Part shown: positions 16,307 to 27,996 of the stretch, one piece after another
Position numbering within the stretch: the first letter of the stretch is position 1
Layout: every line of letters starts with the position of its first letter
NCBI GenBank assembly: GCA_946480825.1
Contig: CAMLLG010000008.1
Coordinates: forward strand, 12,869 to 76,868
Reading direction: 5' to 3'
Source of the DNA: an uncultured Lysobacteraceae bacterium
GTDB taxonomy: Bacteria > Pseudomonadota > Gammaproteobacteria > Xanthomonadales > Xanthomonadaceae
DNA length: 64,000 nucleotides
Notes under the pieces: generated by a model
What the model was told of the DNA's origin: nothing
The model's database searches: none
Seen by the model: only the letters and a program-made list of their open reading frames with translations
Made by a program: the position numbers and the translations under genes

Positions 16307-17542
16307 TCATTGCGCAGGCTGGGCTTTCCGCGCCGCGCCGATCGCTGCGATCCGCGCGCGCCGCAGCGCTTCGCCGATCGCGGGGCCGTCCATGCCCGGT
16401 TTCGCGACGTCGGCGCCGCGCACGGCCATCGCCGCGGCGTGCAGGCGCACCAGTTCGCGGCCCTGCGGGTAATCGGATTCGGCCATGCCGCCGCGGCCGC
16501 GCTTGTCGGCTTCGCACACGCGCGCCAGCAGCGCGATGCGCTGCGGTTGGCGGAAGCCGTCGTTGCGTGCGATCAGGTCGTGGACGCTGGCGTTGCGCAG
16601 TTCCGCGAGGCGATGCACGTTGAGATGTTCGCGGCAGGCGCCGAGCGCGAGGTCGCGATGCGCGGCCGGAACCTTCAGCCGCGCGCACAGCGCCTTCAAC
16701 GGTTCGAGCCCGCGCTGCTCGTGCAGGACGTGTTTCGGCAGTTCTTCCCGTGGCGTCAGCGCCTTGCCCAGATCGTGGGTGAGCGCGGCGAAGCCGACGA
16801 GGTCGTCGCCCGGCGCGATCCGCGCGGCCATGTCGCAGACCATTTCGGTATGCACGCCGGTGTCGATTTCCGGATGGAACTCCGCGCGCTGCGGCACGTC
16901 GTACAGCGCGTCGACTTCCGGCAGTACCACCGCCAGCGCGCCGCAGTCGCGCAGGGTGCGCAGGAACGCCGATGGCCGCGTCTGTCGCAACGCCCGCGAC
17001 AGTTCCTGCCAGACCCGTTCGGCGGTGAGGTCCGCGAGTTCGCCGTCGGCGACCATGTCGCGCATCAGCGCCATCGTGTCCGGCGCGACGGTGAAACCGT
17101 GCGCGGCGAATCGCGCCATGAACCGCGCCGCGCGCAGCACCCGCAGCGGGTCTTCGACGAAGGCCGGGCCGACGTGGCGCAGCACCCGTGCGTCGAGATC
17201 GCGCGCACCGCCGTAGGGATCGACCAGGGTGCCGTCGTCGGCTTCGGCGATGGCGTTGATGGTGAAGTCGCGGCGGATCAGGTCATCTTCGAGCGTCACC
17301 GTCGGCTCGGCGTGGACCACGAAGCCACGATGGCCGCGCGCCGATTTTCGCTCGGTGCGCGCGAGCGCGTACTCCTCGCCGGTCTCCGGATGCAGGAACA
17401 CCGGGAAGTCCTTGCCCACGGTCTGGAAACCGGCGGCGAGCATCGATTCCGGAGTTTCGCCGACCACGACGTAGTCGCGATCGCCGCAGGGCAGGCCGAG
17501 CAGCCTGTCGCGGACGGCACCGCCGACGAGGTACGTTTTCAT
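16307..17542 (-). CDS. cca: CCA-adding tRNA nucleotidyltransferase
   Basis: 411 residues, the size of the gammaproteobacterial enzyme. It adds or repairs the 3' CCA of tRNA. The head has [13 protein letters not shown] and the metal-binding DRDYVVVG; the neck has [10 protein letters not shown] and [18 protein letters not shown]-terminal HD phosphohydrolase domain is present ([25 protein letters not shown]), as in E. coli, so 2',3'-cyclic phosphatase activity is likely. Confidence 0.97.
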   Translation of the reverse strand: MKTYLVGGAVRDRLLGLPCGDRDYVVVGETPESMLAAGFQTVGKDFPVFLHPETGEEYALARTERKSARGHRGFVVHAEPTVTLEDDLIRRDFTINAIAEADDGTLVDPYGGARDLDARVLRHVGPAFVEDPLRVLRAARFMARFAAHGFTVAPDTMALMRDMVADGELADLTAERVWQELSRALRQTRPSAFLRTLRDCGALAVVLPEVDALYDVPQRAEFHPEIDTGVHTEMVCDMAARIAPGDDLVGFAALTHDLGKALTPREELPKHVLHEQRGLEPLKALCARLKVPAAHRDLALGACREHLNVHRLAELRNASVHDLIARNDGFRQPQRIALLARVCEADKRGRGGMAESDYPQGRELVRLHAAAMAVRGADVAKPGMDGPAIGEALRRARIAAIGAARKAQPAQ

Positions 17543-17556
17543 GGAATGAGCACGCC

Positions 17557-17623
17557 GGTAGAGCGGCCTTCAGGTCGCTGTATCGAACCGTGGGGGAAGC
17601 AGCGGCCTGAAGGCCGCTCTACC
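17557..17623. repeat. Inverted repeat family B (copy 1)
   Basis: Two 24-bp arms (17557-17580 and 17600-17623), complementary at 23 positions, built around GGTAGAGCGGCCTTCAGG. They lie between the cca start and the end of the PH-domain gene. A related pair lies upstream of the threonine leader, so this is a dispersed palindromic repeat. Confidence 0.8.
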
Positions 17624-17639
17624 GTGGTATCGGAGACTG

Positions 17640-18017
17640 TCATTTCGGTGCGTGCTGCGCCAGCAGGGCGATGATGTGCTGTGCGCCGGAGCCGCGGCCG
17701 AGATGCAGTTCGATCGGCGCCGGCTGGCCGGACAGCCAGATGCGCAGTTCGGCTTCCAGATCGAAATGACCCGCGGTCTCCAGCGAGAACATCGTGATCG
17801 CGCGATACGGAATGCTGCGGTATTCGGTCTTCTTCGCGGTCACGCCCTGCTTGTTCACCAGCATGATGCGGCGGTCGGTGAACACGATCAGGTCGCGGAT
17901 CGTCGAGAACGCGCGCTGGATCGTCTCGCCCGGCGCCAGCAGCGGCGCGAATTCTTCTTCGATCTTCTCCACCGGCTTCTCGCCGGCATGGCCCAGCAGG
18001 GCGTCGAGCAGTCCCAT
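17640..18017 (-). CDS. Bacterial PH-domain protein
   Basis: 125 residues. After GLLDALLGHAGEKPVEKIEE the protein is a single bacterial PH fold: LLAPGETIQRAFSTIRDLI, VFTDRRIMLVNKQG, TEYRSIPYRAITMFSLETAG and LRIWLSGQPAPIELHLG. These domains form rings in membrane-associated complexes; no specific role can be assigned. GAGGA lies eight bases before the start. It follows the NDUFA9-like gene after 56 bp on the same strand. Confidence 0.9.
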   Translation of the reverse strand: MGLLDALLGHAGEKPVEKIEEEFAPLLAPGETIQRAFSTIRDLIVFTDRRIMLVNKQGVTAKKTEYRSIPYRAITMFSLETAGHFDLEAELRIWLSGQPAPIELHLGRGSGAQHIIALLAQHAPK

Positions 18018-18073
18018 CGCGGTGTCCTCGTGGTGCGGTGATGTGTCGGTGGATGCGTCGATTGAACCCGTCG

Positions 18074-18967
18074 TCATGCGCGGATGCCGAGGATCTCCGG
18101 CAATTTCGCGCGCACGTCGGTCGGTGCGATGCCGAGGTCCGGCAGGCCGTTGCGGTCGCTGGTGGAATCGCGCTGCAGCGAGCGCCAGTTGTCGCGGCTG
18201 ATCGGTTTGCCTGGCAGGTGTTCGCCGACTTCCGCCTGCAGCCGGCCCAGCGCCGGCGGGAGCGGCAGCACGACACGCGTCCAGCCTTTCGTGCGTGCGG
18301 TCAGGGTCACGATCTCGCCCAGGGTCATGACGTCCGGGCCGACGAGGTCGTAGCTGCGGCCGATGGTCGCGTCGTCGTCGAGCGCGCGGACGAAGGCGTC
18401 GGCGACATCGCCCACCCACACCGGCTGGAAGCGCGTGCCGGCGCCGCCCAGCGGCAGGCCGGGCGCGAAGCGCAGCAACTGCGCGAAGCGGCAGAACAGG
18501 CCATCGCCGGGACCGGCGATCACCGAGGGCCGGAACAGCGTCCAATCGAGCGTCGAGGCGCGGACGCGCGCTTCGGCATCGCCGCGCGCCTTGAGGTAAT
18601 GGCTTTCGCCATCGCCCGCATGCAGCGCGCTCATCTGCAGCCATCGGCGGGTGCCGGCGGCCTGCATCGCGGCGGCGATCGCTTCGGCGAGTTCGACGTA
18701 GACCTTGCGGAAGCCGCGGCCGTCGTCGCCGCGTTCGTTGAGGATGCCGACGAGATTGATCACCGCATCGGCGCCATCGAAGGCATCGCGCAGAAATGCC
18801 GGATCGAATACATCGCCGGTCAGCAACTCGGCGTCCGCGGGTACGCGCGTGCGGGTCTGCGCATCGCGCGTGAGCACGCGGACGCGTTCGCCCTGCGCGA
18901 TCAGCCGTGCGACCAGGGTGCGGCCGACGAAGCCGCTGCCGCCGAGAACGACGATGCGGCGGTTCAT
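18074..18967 (-). CDS. NDUFA9-like NAD(P)-binding SDR protein
   Basis: 297 residues, an atypical short-chain dehydrogenase: RRIVVLGGSGFVGRTLVARL at the N-terminus (G-x-x-G-x-x-G), AVINLVGILNERG, then WTLFRPSVIAGPGDG and PVWVGDVADAFVRAL. Its relatives include NDUFA9 of complex I and quinone- or UbiA-linked proteins. The catalytic Y-x-x-x-K is replaced by YLKARGDAE, as usual in the group, so a structural or redox-sensing role is possible. Its ATG overlaps the transglycosylase stop as ATGA. Confidence 0.9.
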   Translation of the reverse strand: MNRRIVVLGGSGFVGRTLVARLIAQGERVRVLTRDAQTRTRVPADAELLTGDVFDPAFLRDAFDGADAVINLVGILNERGDDGRGFRKVYVELAEAIAAAMQAAGTRRWLQMSALHAGDGESHYLKARGDAEARVRASTLDWTLFRPSVIAGPGDGLFCRFAQLLRFAPGLPLGGAGTRFQPVWVGDVADAFVRALDDDATIGRSYDLVGPDVMTLGEIVTLTARTKGWTRVVLPLPPALGRLQAEVGEHLPGKPISRDNWRSLQRDSTSDRNGLPDLGIAPTDVRAKLPEILGIRA

Positions 18968-20988
18968 CGCGATGTCCGCGCCGGTGCGGTGGTCGTCGGC
19001 ATATCCTGCGTGGGCGCCTGCGGCATCGGGCAGACGAAGGATTTGCGCGTGTCGACGATGCGCCCGGCGAGGCGGTCGGTGATCGGCATCGCCTTGCCGT
19101 TGAGCCGCCAGTCGTAGATCACGCTGAAGGCGAGGATGCGCGCCACGTAGTCGCGGGTTTCCTTGTAGCTGATGGTCTCGATCCAGAAATCCGCGTCCAT
19201 GCCCGGGCGCTGCGTCTGCCAGCGCGCCACCGGCGCCGGGCCGGCGTTGTAGGCGGCGATGGCGACGTAGGTCATGCCGTATTTGTCTTCCAGTTCGCGC
19301 AGATAGGCGGTGCCGAGCTGGATGTTGAATTCGGGTTCGTAGAGGCTCTCGCCGCCGCGCCACGGCAGGCCCAGTCGCTTCGCGATGCCGGCGCCGGTGC
19401 TGGGCAACACCTGCATCAGGCCGCGGGCGTCGGCGTGCGAACGCGCCTTCGGGTTGAACACGCTTTCGGCGCGGATCTCGGCCGCGACCCAGGTCGGGTC
19501 GAGGTCGTGCTTCGCGGCCTCGCGGCGGATCACTGTGTCGTGATGCAGCGGGAACCGCAGTTCGTAGAGCCGCAGTTCTTCGGGATACGACTTGCCGCCG
19601 ACGTTCACCAGCCCGAAGACGCCGCGGTCGAACCAGCCGTTGTCCTGCGCGATATCGACCGCGATCCGGCGCTGCTCCGGTGTAAAGCGCGTCAGCGCAT
19701 CGCTCCATTCGCGTTCCGCCCACGCGCCGCGTTCGATGCGATAGAGCAGCATCGCGCGGACCATGCCCGGGTCGCGGGCGACCGCGGTCTTCGCGGCGGC
19801 ATCGGTCTTCGGCGCCCACGGGCACAGCGCGTAGGGCGCGCCGATGCGGTCGGCGGCGAGGAAGCCGTGGAACTCGGGCTTGTTCGCCGCGTCGCGATAA
19901 AGGATGTCGGCGTTGGTCTTGTCGCCGCCCATCTCCAGCAGCCGCGCTTCGAAGTAGCGCCAGCGCGAATCGCGGCGCATTTTCCTGCCGGGCTCGGTGT
20001 CGGCCATCTTGCGGATCGCCGCCAGCGCGCCGCGCCAGTCGGAGCGCGCCATCGCCTCGCGCACGCGCCATTCGTGCAGCTTCTCGTCGTAGGCGACATC
20101 CGGCACCGCAGCGAGCCGGCGCGCGGATTCCGGCCCGTACGAAGCGACGGTCCACAGTGCCGACTGGTACAGCGCGCGGCCGCGCTCGGCGTCGGTCATG
20201 CCCAGCGCTTCGGCGAATGTCGGCAGCCGGGTTTCGGCCGAAGACGGCTGCGCCTTCGCAAGCTTCGCCAGCCCGTGCGAGGCGATCAGCCGGCTGCGCG
20301 GCGTCTTCGGCCAGCTCAGCGCGCGGTCGTGCGGCGATTCGACGAACGCCGCGTAGTCGTTGGCCAGTGCGAACTCTTCCGCCGGCAGGCCGCGGGCGGC
20401 GGCGCGCATCACCGCGGGCTGCCACTCGGCCGCGGCCTTTTCGATCCGCTCCCAGCGCAGGGCCGGGGGCAGCCCGCCGTTGGCGGCCAGGATCGCCATC
20501 GGCGCATCGCATTCGTTCGGCAGCGATTTCGCCGCGCCGCGCCACAGGGCCTGCGCGGCTGCGGTCCAGTCGGCGCCGATCGCCCCGAGGGCTTGGCGCG
20601 CGTTCAGTTCGGAACAACGCAGGGCGGTGCTTTTGATCGAAGCCGACCAGGCGCTGCGGAAGGTGGGCCAGTCCTCGCGCCGGGCCAGCGCCGCCAGCCA
20701 TTGCTCGCGGAATGCCTCGGCGACGGGCTGGCCGCGATGGCGGTCGAGAAAGGCCTGACCGCGGGCGGCGGGGAGGGTGTCGATGTTGCGGCGCAGCGCG
20801 GCGTAGTCCGCCCAGCCCGCCAGCGGATGGTCCGCCGGCAGCGGCGATGCCGGCGATTCGCCGCGCTCGGCGGCGTCGAGGGCCGCACGGGCGCGGCCGA
20901 GGGAAGCGGCATCGGTTTGCGCCCGGCAGGCGGCCGGCAACAGGGCGATCAGAACGGCCGCGAACGCATGAAGAGGGGGAATTCGCAT
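18964..20988 (-). CDS. slt: Soluble lytic murein transglycosylase (Slt70 type)
   Basis: 674 residues with a signal peptide (MRIPPLHAFAAVLIALLPAACRAQ). A long helical superhelix of about 450 residues precedes the lysozyme-like domain, as in Slt70. The catalytic glutamate is in WVAAEIRAESVFNPKARS, followed by GLMQVLPSTG and AYNAGPAPVARW. It cleaves peptidoglycan glycan strands in the periplasm, releasing anhydromuropeptides. The cysteine near residue 21 could suggest a lipoprotein, but PAACRA is not a good lipobox. Confidence 0.95.
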   Translation of the reverse strand: MRIPPLHAFAAVLIALLPAACRAQTDAASLGRARAALDAAERGESPASPLPADHPLAGWADYAALRRNIDTLPAARGQAFLDRHRGQPVAEAFREQWLAALARREDWPTFRSAWSASIKSTALRCSELNARQALGAIGADWTAAAQALWRGAAKSLPNECDAPMAILAANGGLPPALRWERIEKAAAEWQPAVMRAAARGLPAEEFALANDYAAFVESPHDRALSWPKTPRSRLIASHGLAKLAKAQPSSAETRLPTFAEALGMTDAERGRALYQSALWTVASYGPESARRLAAVPDVAYDEKLHEWRVREAMARSDWRGALAAIRKMADTEPGRKMRRDSRWRYFEARLLEMGGDKTNADILYRDAANKPEFHGFLAADRIGAPYALCPWAPKTDAAAKTAVARDPGMVRAMLLYRIERGAWAEREWSDALTRFTPEQRRIAVDIAQDNGWFDRGVFGLVNVGGKSYPEELRLYELRFPLHHDTVIRREAAKHDLDPTWVAAEIRAESVFNPKARSHADARGLMQVLPSTGAGIAKRLGLPWRGGESLYEPEFNIQLGTAYLRELEDKYGMTYVAIAAYNAGPAPVARWQTQRPGMDADFWIETISYKETRDYVARILAFSVIYDWRLNGKAMPITDRLAGRIVDTRKSFVCPMPQAPTQDMPTTTAPARTSR

Positions 20989-21163
20989 GGCGGGACTATA
21001 GCCCAGGCGGCTTTCCCGATCAGGTGCCGCCCCTGCCGGAAGGCGCCGGGACGGTCGGCATCTTGCCCCTGTTTCACATTTTGTTTACAAAGTCGCGATA
21101 CCGCCCAAGGAGGGGGCCGTGAGGCGGTGGCTGCGTCACCCTCAAAACGAATGGAGAGAATCA

Positions 21164-24058
21164 ATGAGCAAGCTGCGCCGTAATCGCCTGACGGCCGCCG
21201 TCCACCTGACCTTGCTCCTCGCGCTGCCCGCCGTGGCCGCAGCGCAGGACGCACCGAAGGAAGAGAACACCCTCGACACGATCAGTGTCACCGGTTCCCG
21301 CATCAAGCAGACCAACGCGGTCACCGCACAGCCGGTGTACGTGATGGACCGCGCCAAGATCGAGGAAACCGGCGTCGCCAGCGTCGGCGAGTTGCTGCAG
21401 CAGCTGACCGCCAGCGGCAAGGCCCTCAACGCCAAGTTCAACTCCTCCGGCAACTTCGGTTATCCCGCGGACGGCGGCGGCATCGGCGCCGGTTCCGCCC
21501 AGGTCGACCTGCGCAATCTCGGCTCGCAGCGCGTCCTCGTCCTCGTCGACGGCATCCGCTGGGTCAACGAATCCTCGGCCTCCGGCGTCAGCGGCAGCGC
21601 CGATCTCAACACCATTCCGCTGGCCATCGTCGAGCGCGTCGAAGTGCTCGAAGACGGCGCGTCGGCCATCTACGGTTCCGACGCCATCGCCGGCGTGGTC
21701 AACATCATCACCCGCAGGAATTTCCAGGGCGCCGAAGTCCACACCTATTACGGCCAGTACAGCCGCGGCGGCGACACCAAGGAAGCCTCCTTCACCTTCG
21801 GCACCGGCGGCGACCGCTGGACCGCCGTGTTCGGCGCCAGCTACTACGACCAGGAGCGCATCGGCTCCGCCGAATGGGGGCAATCGTCCTTCCCGGTTCC
21901 CGGCGGCGGACTGGATTTCGGCAGCTCGGGGACGCCCCAGGGGCGTTTCCGTTTCTGCGACCCGGCGATCGCCGTCGGCTTGCCGGGCTCCTGCGGCAGC
22001 GCGGACACTTACTACAACATCACGCTGAACACGGGCACCACCACGCCGATCTTCGTTCCCGGCAATCCGAACGGCGGTACCTACAACCAGTTCGACGGCG
22101 CCGACCGTTTCAATTTCGCGCCGTTCAATCTGCTGTTGACCCCGAGCGAGCGTCGCTCTCTCTTCGCCAGCATCAACATCGATCTGAGCGACAACACCCG
22201 TCTGCACATCAAGGGCCTGTTCAACAACCGCCAGTCCGCCAATCAGGCGGCGCCGGAACCGATCTTCGTCGGCCCGGGCGCGGGCACCGGCGGCATCGCC
22301 GACACCATCTCGATCCCGGCCAACCATCCGTTCAATCCTTTCGGAATCGCGCTCGACGCCAACTCGAATTTCCTGTTCATCGGCCGCCGTCCGCTGGAAG
22401 TCGGACCTCGCATCTTCGAACAGAACGTCGACACCTGGTACTTCAACATCGGCCTCGATGGCCTGCTGGATCTCGGCGGCCGCAGTTTCGGTTGGGATGC
22501 CAATTACGTGCATACCCGCAACTCCGCGACCCAACGCTTCACCAACGGCTACAACATCGCGCATATACGCACCGCGCTCGGCGACCCGGCGGTCTGCGCC
22601 GCCACGCCCGGCTGCGCTCCGCTGGACCTGTTCGGCGGCCAGGGCCGTCCGTTCACCCGTGCGATGATCGACTGGATCGTGACCGACCAGCGCGACGCCA
22701 GCACTCAGGAGCTCGACGTCTTCTCGGCCAACCTCACCGGCGATCTGTTCGCGATCGGCGACCGCACCGCCGGCTTCGCCACCGGCGTCGAGCATCGTCG
22801 CTACAAGGGCGATTTCGATCCGGACCCGTTGCGCCAGACCGGCGAATCGCAGGATTCGTTCGCGGCCCCGATCTCCGCCAGCTACGACGTCACCGAGGTC
22901 TACGGCGAGTTCAATTTCCCGGTAACGGCCACGCTGGACCTGACCGCCGCGCTGCGTTTTTCGGATTATTCGACCTTCGGCAGTGCCACCACCGGCAAGG
23001 CCGGATTCCGCTGGCAGCCGATCGAGGATCTGGTCGTCCGCGGCACATACTCGCAGGGTTTTCGCGCACCCAACCTCGGCGAGTTGTACGGCCTGACCCA
23101 GTTCGGCGCGACCCTGGTCGACCCCTGCGGCCCGACCAATCAGGTCGTCGTCGACACCACCAACGGCATTTCGGCCGGGCTGGAAGCGGCCTGCGTCGCG
23201 GCCGGCGTGCCCAACAACTTCGAACAGGCCAACACCCAGATCACCACCTTCACCGGCGGCAATCCGAACCTGGATCCGGAAGAATCCGACAGCTGGACCA
23301 TCGGTGCGGTCTACAGCCCGGGTTGGGCGGAAGACAAATCGTGGTCGCGCAAGCTCGACGTCGAGCTGGGCTACTACCGGCACGAGATCGAAGGTGCGAT
23401 CCAGGCCAACGATCTGCAGGGGCTGCTCGATACCTGCTACATCGCACAGAACGGCACCGGTGCCGCCTGCGCGCCGTTCACGCGGATTTCCAGCGGCGAT
23501 CTGCGTCCGCCGAACAACTTCCTCGCAAATCTCGGCCAGATCGAAACCGACGGCGTCGACATCAAGGTCAGCTGGCTCAGCCCGGAATGGGGTTTCGGCA
23601 ACCTCAGCGCTTCGCTGCAATCGACTTACGTGAACGATTATGAGGCGGTCGATGCTGCGGGCAACGTGTCTTCGCGTGCTGTCGGCGTCGAAGTCGGCGA
23701 CAGCGCCATTCCCGAGTGGCAGTCCAACCTGCAGGTCGGTTGGCAGCGCGGCGATCTGGGCTTCACGCTCGGTACGCGCTACATCAGCAGCGTCGAGGAA
23801 AGCTGCTCGGGGCTCGAAGGTTTGCCGGGTTGCGATGGCGTCGCCACCAACAAGTTGGGCGCGACGACCTATCACGACGTGCAGTTCGCGTGGAAGAACG
23901 CCTTCACGATGGAGGGCCTGAAGTTCTCGGTGGGCGCCAACAACGTGTTCGGAAAAGAGGCGCCGATCTGCCTCGGTTGCTCGTTGAACGGCTATGACGC
24001 CGGCACCTACGATCTGCCGGGCGCGTTCTGGTACGTGAGCGCCGATTACCGCTTCTGA
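21164..24058 (+). CDS. TonB-dependent outer membrane receptor
   Basis: 964 residues. A signal peptide ends at AAAQ, a TonB-box-like DTISVTG follows, then the plug with [10 protein letters not shown] and [20 protein letters not shown]. The rest is beta-barrel, with [18 protein letters not shown] and a C-terminal ADYRF (aromatic last residue). Cys pairs occur in extracellular-type loops ([24 protein letters not shown]). The ligand cannot be predicted; no transport partner or sigma/anti-sigma pair adjoins. The start is set by GGAGAG eight bases upstream; the longer frame from 21119 lacks support. A strong terminator follows. Confidence 0.95.
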   Translation: MSKLRRNRLTAAVHLTLLLALPAVAAAQDAPKEENTLDTISVTGSRIKQTNAVTAQPVYVMDRAKIEETGVASVGELLQQLTASGKALNAKFNSSGNFGYPADGGGIGAGSAQVDLRNLGSQRVLVLVDGIRWVNESSASGVSGSADLNTIPLAIVERVEVLEDGASAIYGSDAIAGVVNIITRRNFQGAEVHTYYGQYSRGGDTKEASFTFGTGGDRWTAVFGASYYDQERIGSAEWGQSSFPVPGGGLDFGSSGTPQGRFRFCDPAIAVGLPGSCGSADTYYNITLNTGTTTPIFVPGNPNGGTYNQFDGADRFNFAPFNLLLTPSERRSLFASINIDLSDNTRLHIKGLFNNRQSANQAAPEPIFVGPGAGTGGIADTISIPANHPFNPFGIALDANSNFLFIGRRPLEVGPRIFEQNVDTWYFNIGLDGLLDLGGRSFGWDANYVHTRNSATQRFTNGYNIAHIRTALGDPAVCAATPGCAPLDLFGGQGRPFTRAMIDWIVTDQRDASTQELDVFSANLTGDLFAIGDRTAGFATGVEHRRYKGDFDPDPLRQTGESQDSFAAPISASYDVTEVYGEFNFPVTATLDLTAALRFSDYSTFGSATTGKAGFRWQPIEDLVVRGTYSQGFRAPNLGELYGLTQFGATLVDPCGPTNQVVVDTTNGISAGLEAACVAAGVPNNFEQANTQITTFTGGNPNLDPEESDSWTIGAVYSPGWAEDKSWSRKLDVELGYYRHEIEGAIQANDLQGLLDTCYIAQNGTGAACAPFTRISSGDLRPPNNFLANLGQIETDGVDIKVSWLSPEWGFGNLSASLQSTYVNDYEAVDAAGNVSSRAVGVEVGDSAIPEWQSNLQVGWQRGDLGFTLGTRYISSVEESCSGLEGLPGCDGVATNKLGATTYHDVQFAWKNAFTMEGLKFSVGANNVFGKEAPICLGCSLNGYDAGTYDLPGAFWYVSADYRF

Positions 24059-24084
24059 TCGCGGTCTCGATGCGATGTTCGACG

Positions 24085-24113
24085 AAACGGCCGGGGCGAC
24101 CCGGCCGTTTTTC
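24085..24113 (+). terminator. Intrinsic terminator after the TonB-dependent receptor
   Basis: A perfect 11-bp stem AAACGGCCGGG / CCCGGCCGTTT with a GCGA tetraloop, followed by further Ts. Confidence 0.92.
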
Positions 24114-24497
24114 GTGGGGCTCGTTTCGGGGCATGAGCGAAACGCAGTCTCAAGTCTGCATCGTGGTCCGCGGCAGGGCGGCCGGTTGCCTGCGGAAGGC
24201 CGGGATCGAGGCGATCCTCATCGAGGCAGTCGCGACGATGGCGGCCTTCCCTCCGGGTTGCGCCTCCGTGACGTCGATCCTGCGGCCCGTGACTTGCCGT
24301 GGCCACTCGTCAATGCTGCGTCACGGGACCTTGTCTGGCGTCACAGGCTGCGCAATGCGACCTGACGAAAAGTGCATGACACGCTCGAAGGACCGCTGCA
24401 CGCCGGCGCTTGGGCATCAGGTGCGCTGACTGCGGCCCCGTCCGCGTCGACGCGAGACCGGCCTTCGGGCGGGCTGCGCGGATCGGCGTGGCCGCCC
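24114..24497. other. Non-coding stretch upstream of the groES promoter
   Basis: About 380 bp with no gene I can support. Short open frames (for example one reading MSETQSQVCIVV) have no ribosome site and no recognisable similarity. Nothing else stands out before the heat-shock promoter. Confidence 0.5.
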
Positions 24498-24525
24498 CTT
24501 GAAAGCCTTCCCCGTCGCCCCATAT
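24498..24525 (+). promoter_or_regulatory. Sigma-32 heat-shock promoter of groESL
   Basis: CTTGAAA (24498-24504), 13-base spacer, CCCCATAT (24518-24525): a textbook match to the RpoH consensus in both boxes and spacing. It lies 115 bp before groES. Confidence 0.92.
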
Positions 24526-24566
24526 CGGGCGGGTCCCGGTCTGCCGGGGTTTCTTTGCCCGCGGTT

Positions 24567-24593
24567 TTGGCACTCCCCCCCGGAGACTGCTAA
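24567..24593 (+). promoter_or_regulatory. CIRCE operator (HrcA site) of groESL
   Basis: TTGGCACTC - nine bases - GACTGCTAA, one mismatch in each arm from the CIRCE consensus TTAGCACTC-N9-GAGTGCTAA. It lies about 45 bp downstream of the sigma-32 -10 box, where HrcA would block transcription or sit in the leader. Confidence 0.88.
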
Positions 24594-24639
24594 AATCGCC
24601 GGCCTTTTCTCCACCAATCAATCACTTGCGAGGGTTCAC

Positions 24640-24930
24640 ATGAATCTCAAGCCGCTCTACGACCGCGTGGTCGTCAAGCCGATCGAAGCCGAAGAAATGT
24701 CCGTCGGCGGCATCATCATCCCCGACGCCGCCAAGGAAAAGCCGACCAAGGGCGAAGTGGTCGCCGTCGGCGAAGGCAAGTTCATCGACGCCACCGGCGG
24801 CGTGCGCGCGCCGAAGGTCAAGGCCGGCGACAAGGTCATCTACGGCCAGTACGCCGGTTCGGCCTACAAGCACGAAGGCGTCGAATACAAGGTCATCAAG
24901 GAAGACGACATCCTCGCGATCGTCGGCTGA
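24640..24930 (+). CDS. groES: Co-chaperonin GroES
   Basis: 96 residues, the full GroES length: [19 protein letters not shown], the mobile loop ([15 protein letters not shown]) that docks on GroEL, and the end [14 protein letters not shown]. It caps the GroEL cavity during ATP-driven folding. AGGG lies before the ATG. It is first in the groES-groEL operon with 108 bp between genes; that gap holds a palindromic repeat. Confidence 0.99.
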   Translation: MNLKPLYDRVVVKPIEAEEMSVGGIIIPDAAKEKPTKGEVVAVGEGKFIDATGGVRAPKVKAGDKVIYGQYAGSAYKHEGVEYKVIKEDDILAIVG

Positions 24931-26685
<1,755 letters not shown>

Positions 26686-26709
26686 TCCATCCAACCCGCG
26701 ATGCGTACG

Positions 26710-26737
26710 AAAAACCCCGCAGCGATGCGGGGTTTTT
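26710..26737 (+). terminator. Intrinsic terminator of groESL
   Basis: A 12-bp stem AAAAACCCCGCA / TGCGGGGTTTTT with a GCGA loop and terminal T-run; the A-run on the other side may also stop transcripts from the effector gene opposite. Confidence 0.93.
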
Positions 26738-26781
26738 CTTTGCGCCATACGGATTTCGCGAACGGCCGGTCGTGCCGGCGT

Positions 26782-27996
26782 TCAACCCATTCGCATCGCG
26801 CCTGTCGAGACCGCCGGTGCCTCGGGCGTGGGTGCCTGCGCAGCCAGAATCTCGCGAGTGCGTTCGGCGCTCGCCTGCAGCGGCTGCGCGGTGGCGTCGC
26901 GATCCACGAAGGCGATGCGCCCCGCTTCGCCGCCTTCGTGCGCGAAGACCCGGCCCCTGTCGTTGACGGTCACGTTGACCTGTCGCGGGTCGAGGCCGTT
27001 TTCCAGCGCGCGCGCGGTGAGCGCACCGCTGAGGTTGAGCGACTGTTGCGCGTCCAGCCCGGTGTCGAGGCGGGCGATCTGCGGGGCGATGGCGACGAAC
27101 ATCGCATGCCCCGGTTGGCCGCTGTCGCCGAACGCGGTGGCGGCACCGGCGGCGTCCACGACGCGGGTCTCGCCGCGCGGTGCGGTGGGCTGCGCGGCCA
27201 TCTGCACACCGGCCTCCTCCGGCCCATCCGCGGAAGCCCGCGATGTGCCGCGGATCACGCTGCGGTCGTGGAAATAACCGCCGAGTCTGTCCGGCGCGGT
27301 CTTGCCGTAGAAGGCTTCGTAGGTGTCGGGCAGATAGTGGAAGGCGGTGATGATCTTTTCGTCCTGCGGCACGCGGCCGACCATGCCCCACAGGCTGTTG
27401 GCCTTGAAGTCGATCTGTTCGCTGGTGGGGCCCTTGCGGTCGAACTCCGAGCGACCGCCGCCGTCCACCCGCCCGCCGGCTGAATACAGCGCGGCGCCGT
27501 AGAGGAACTGGCCGACGCTCAGGGTATTGGGATTGCCGTCGTTCTTCAGCGGCGGGATCAGCTTGTGGTCCTGCAGCGTCTGCAGACGGTCGGAAATCAG
27601 CGCGGCGGTGGCTTCGATGCCGCTCTTGGGTTCGACGAGAAAGCGCCGCGAAAAGCCGTCCTTGTCGTTCTGGTACTGGCTGCGCTCCTGCGCGCTGAGA
27701 TGCACCGCGCCTTTCTCGACCAGTTCCTTGAACATGGAAACGTTCATCTGGCCTGGACCCAGGGTCGCGTTCGGATGCCTGGCCGGATCGCGATCCTGGG
27801 CGAAATCGTCGATGCCCGCATGCCGGCGCTCCTGGTAGAGCACGTTCGCCAGCACCAGCGCGTCGAGTTTGTATTCCCTGGCCATCGCCGCGATCTGGTT
27901 GCGGTGATCCTTGACGAAATCGTAGGCCGCGCCGGACTGCACGCCGCTGACGCGTTCCGTGCCGGTCATGTCCACGCCGAATCGGTGAAAGCTCAT
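26782..27996 (-). CDS. Putative T4SS effector (X-Tfe) with lysozyme-like N-terminus and XVIPCD-like C-terminus
   Basis: 404 residues, no signal peptide. Residues 40-90 read LANVLYQERRHAGIDDF and ATLGPGQMNVSMF, a pattern seen in lysozyme/transglycosylase-like folds with a candidate catalytic Glu56. The C-terminus (about 294-385: QPGHAMFVAIAPQIARLD, LSGALTARALENGL, VNVTVNDRGRVFAHEGG) resembles the XVIPCD domain that recruits Xanthomonadales antibacterial effectors to VirD4. So this is a likely interbacterial peptidoglycan-attacking toxin; the assignment is by pattern, not search. The start has AAGGAG six bases upstream. No immunity lipoprotein gene is evident on either side. Confidence 0.8.
   Translation of the reverse strand: MSFHRFGVDMTGTERVSGVQSGAAYDFVKDHRNQIAAMAREYKLDALVLANVLYQERRHAGIDDFAQDRDPARHPNATLGPGQMNVSMFKELVEKGAVHLSAQERSQYQNDKDGFSRRFLVEPKSGIEATAALISDRLQTLQDHKLIPPLKNDGNPNTLSVGQFLYGAALYSAGGRVDGGGRSEFDRKGPTSEQIDFKANSLWGMVGRVPQDEKIITAFHYLPDTYEAFYGKTAPDRLGGYFHDRSVIRGTSRASADGPEEAGVQMAAQPTAPRGETRVVDAAGAATAFGDSGQPGHAMFVAIAPQIARLDTGLDAQQSLNLSGALTARALENGLDPRQVNVTVNDRGRVFAHEGGEAGRIAFVDRDATAQPLQASAERTREILAAQAPTPEAPAVSTGAMRMG

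Noticed and set aside
21161..23875. A 904-codon open frame on the minus strand across the TonB-dependent receptor
   Set aside because: High GC leaves long antisense frames open. The plus frame has a signal peptide, TonB-box, plug and barrel end; the antisense product is low-complexity without motifs.
24070..24429. 119-codon frame between the TonB receptor and groES
   Set aside because: It starts inside the terminator region, lacks a ribosome site and has no recognisable composition or motif.
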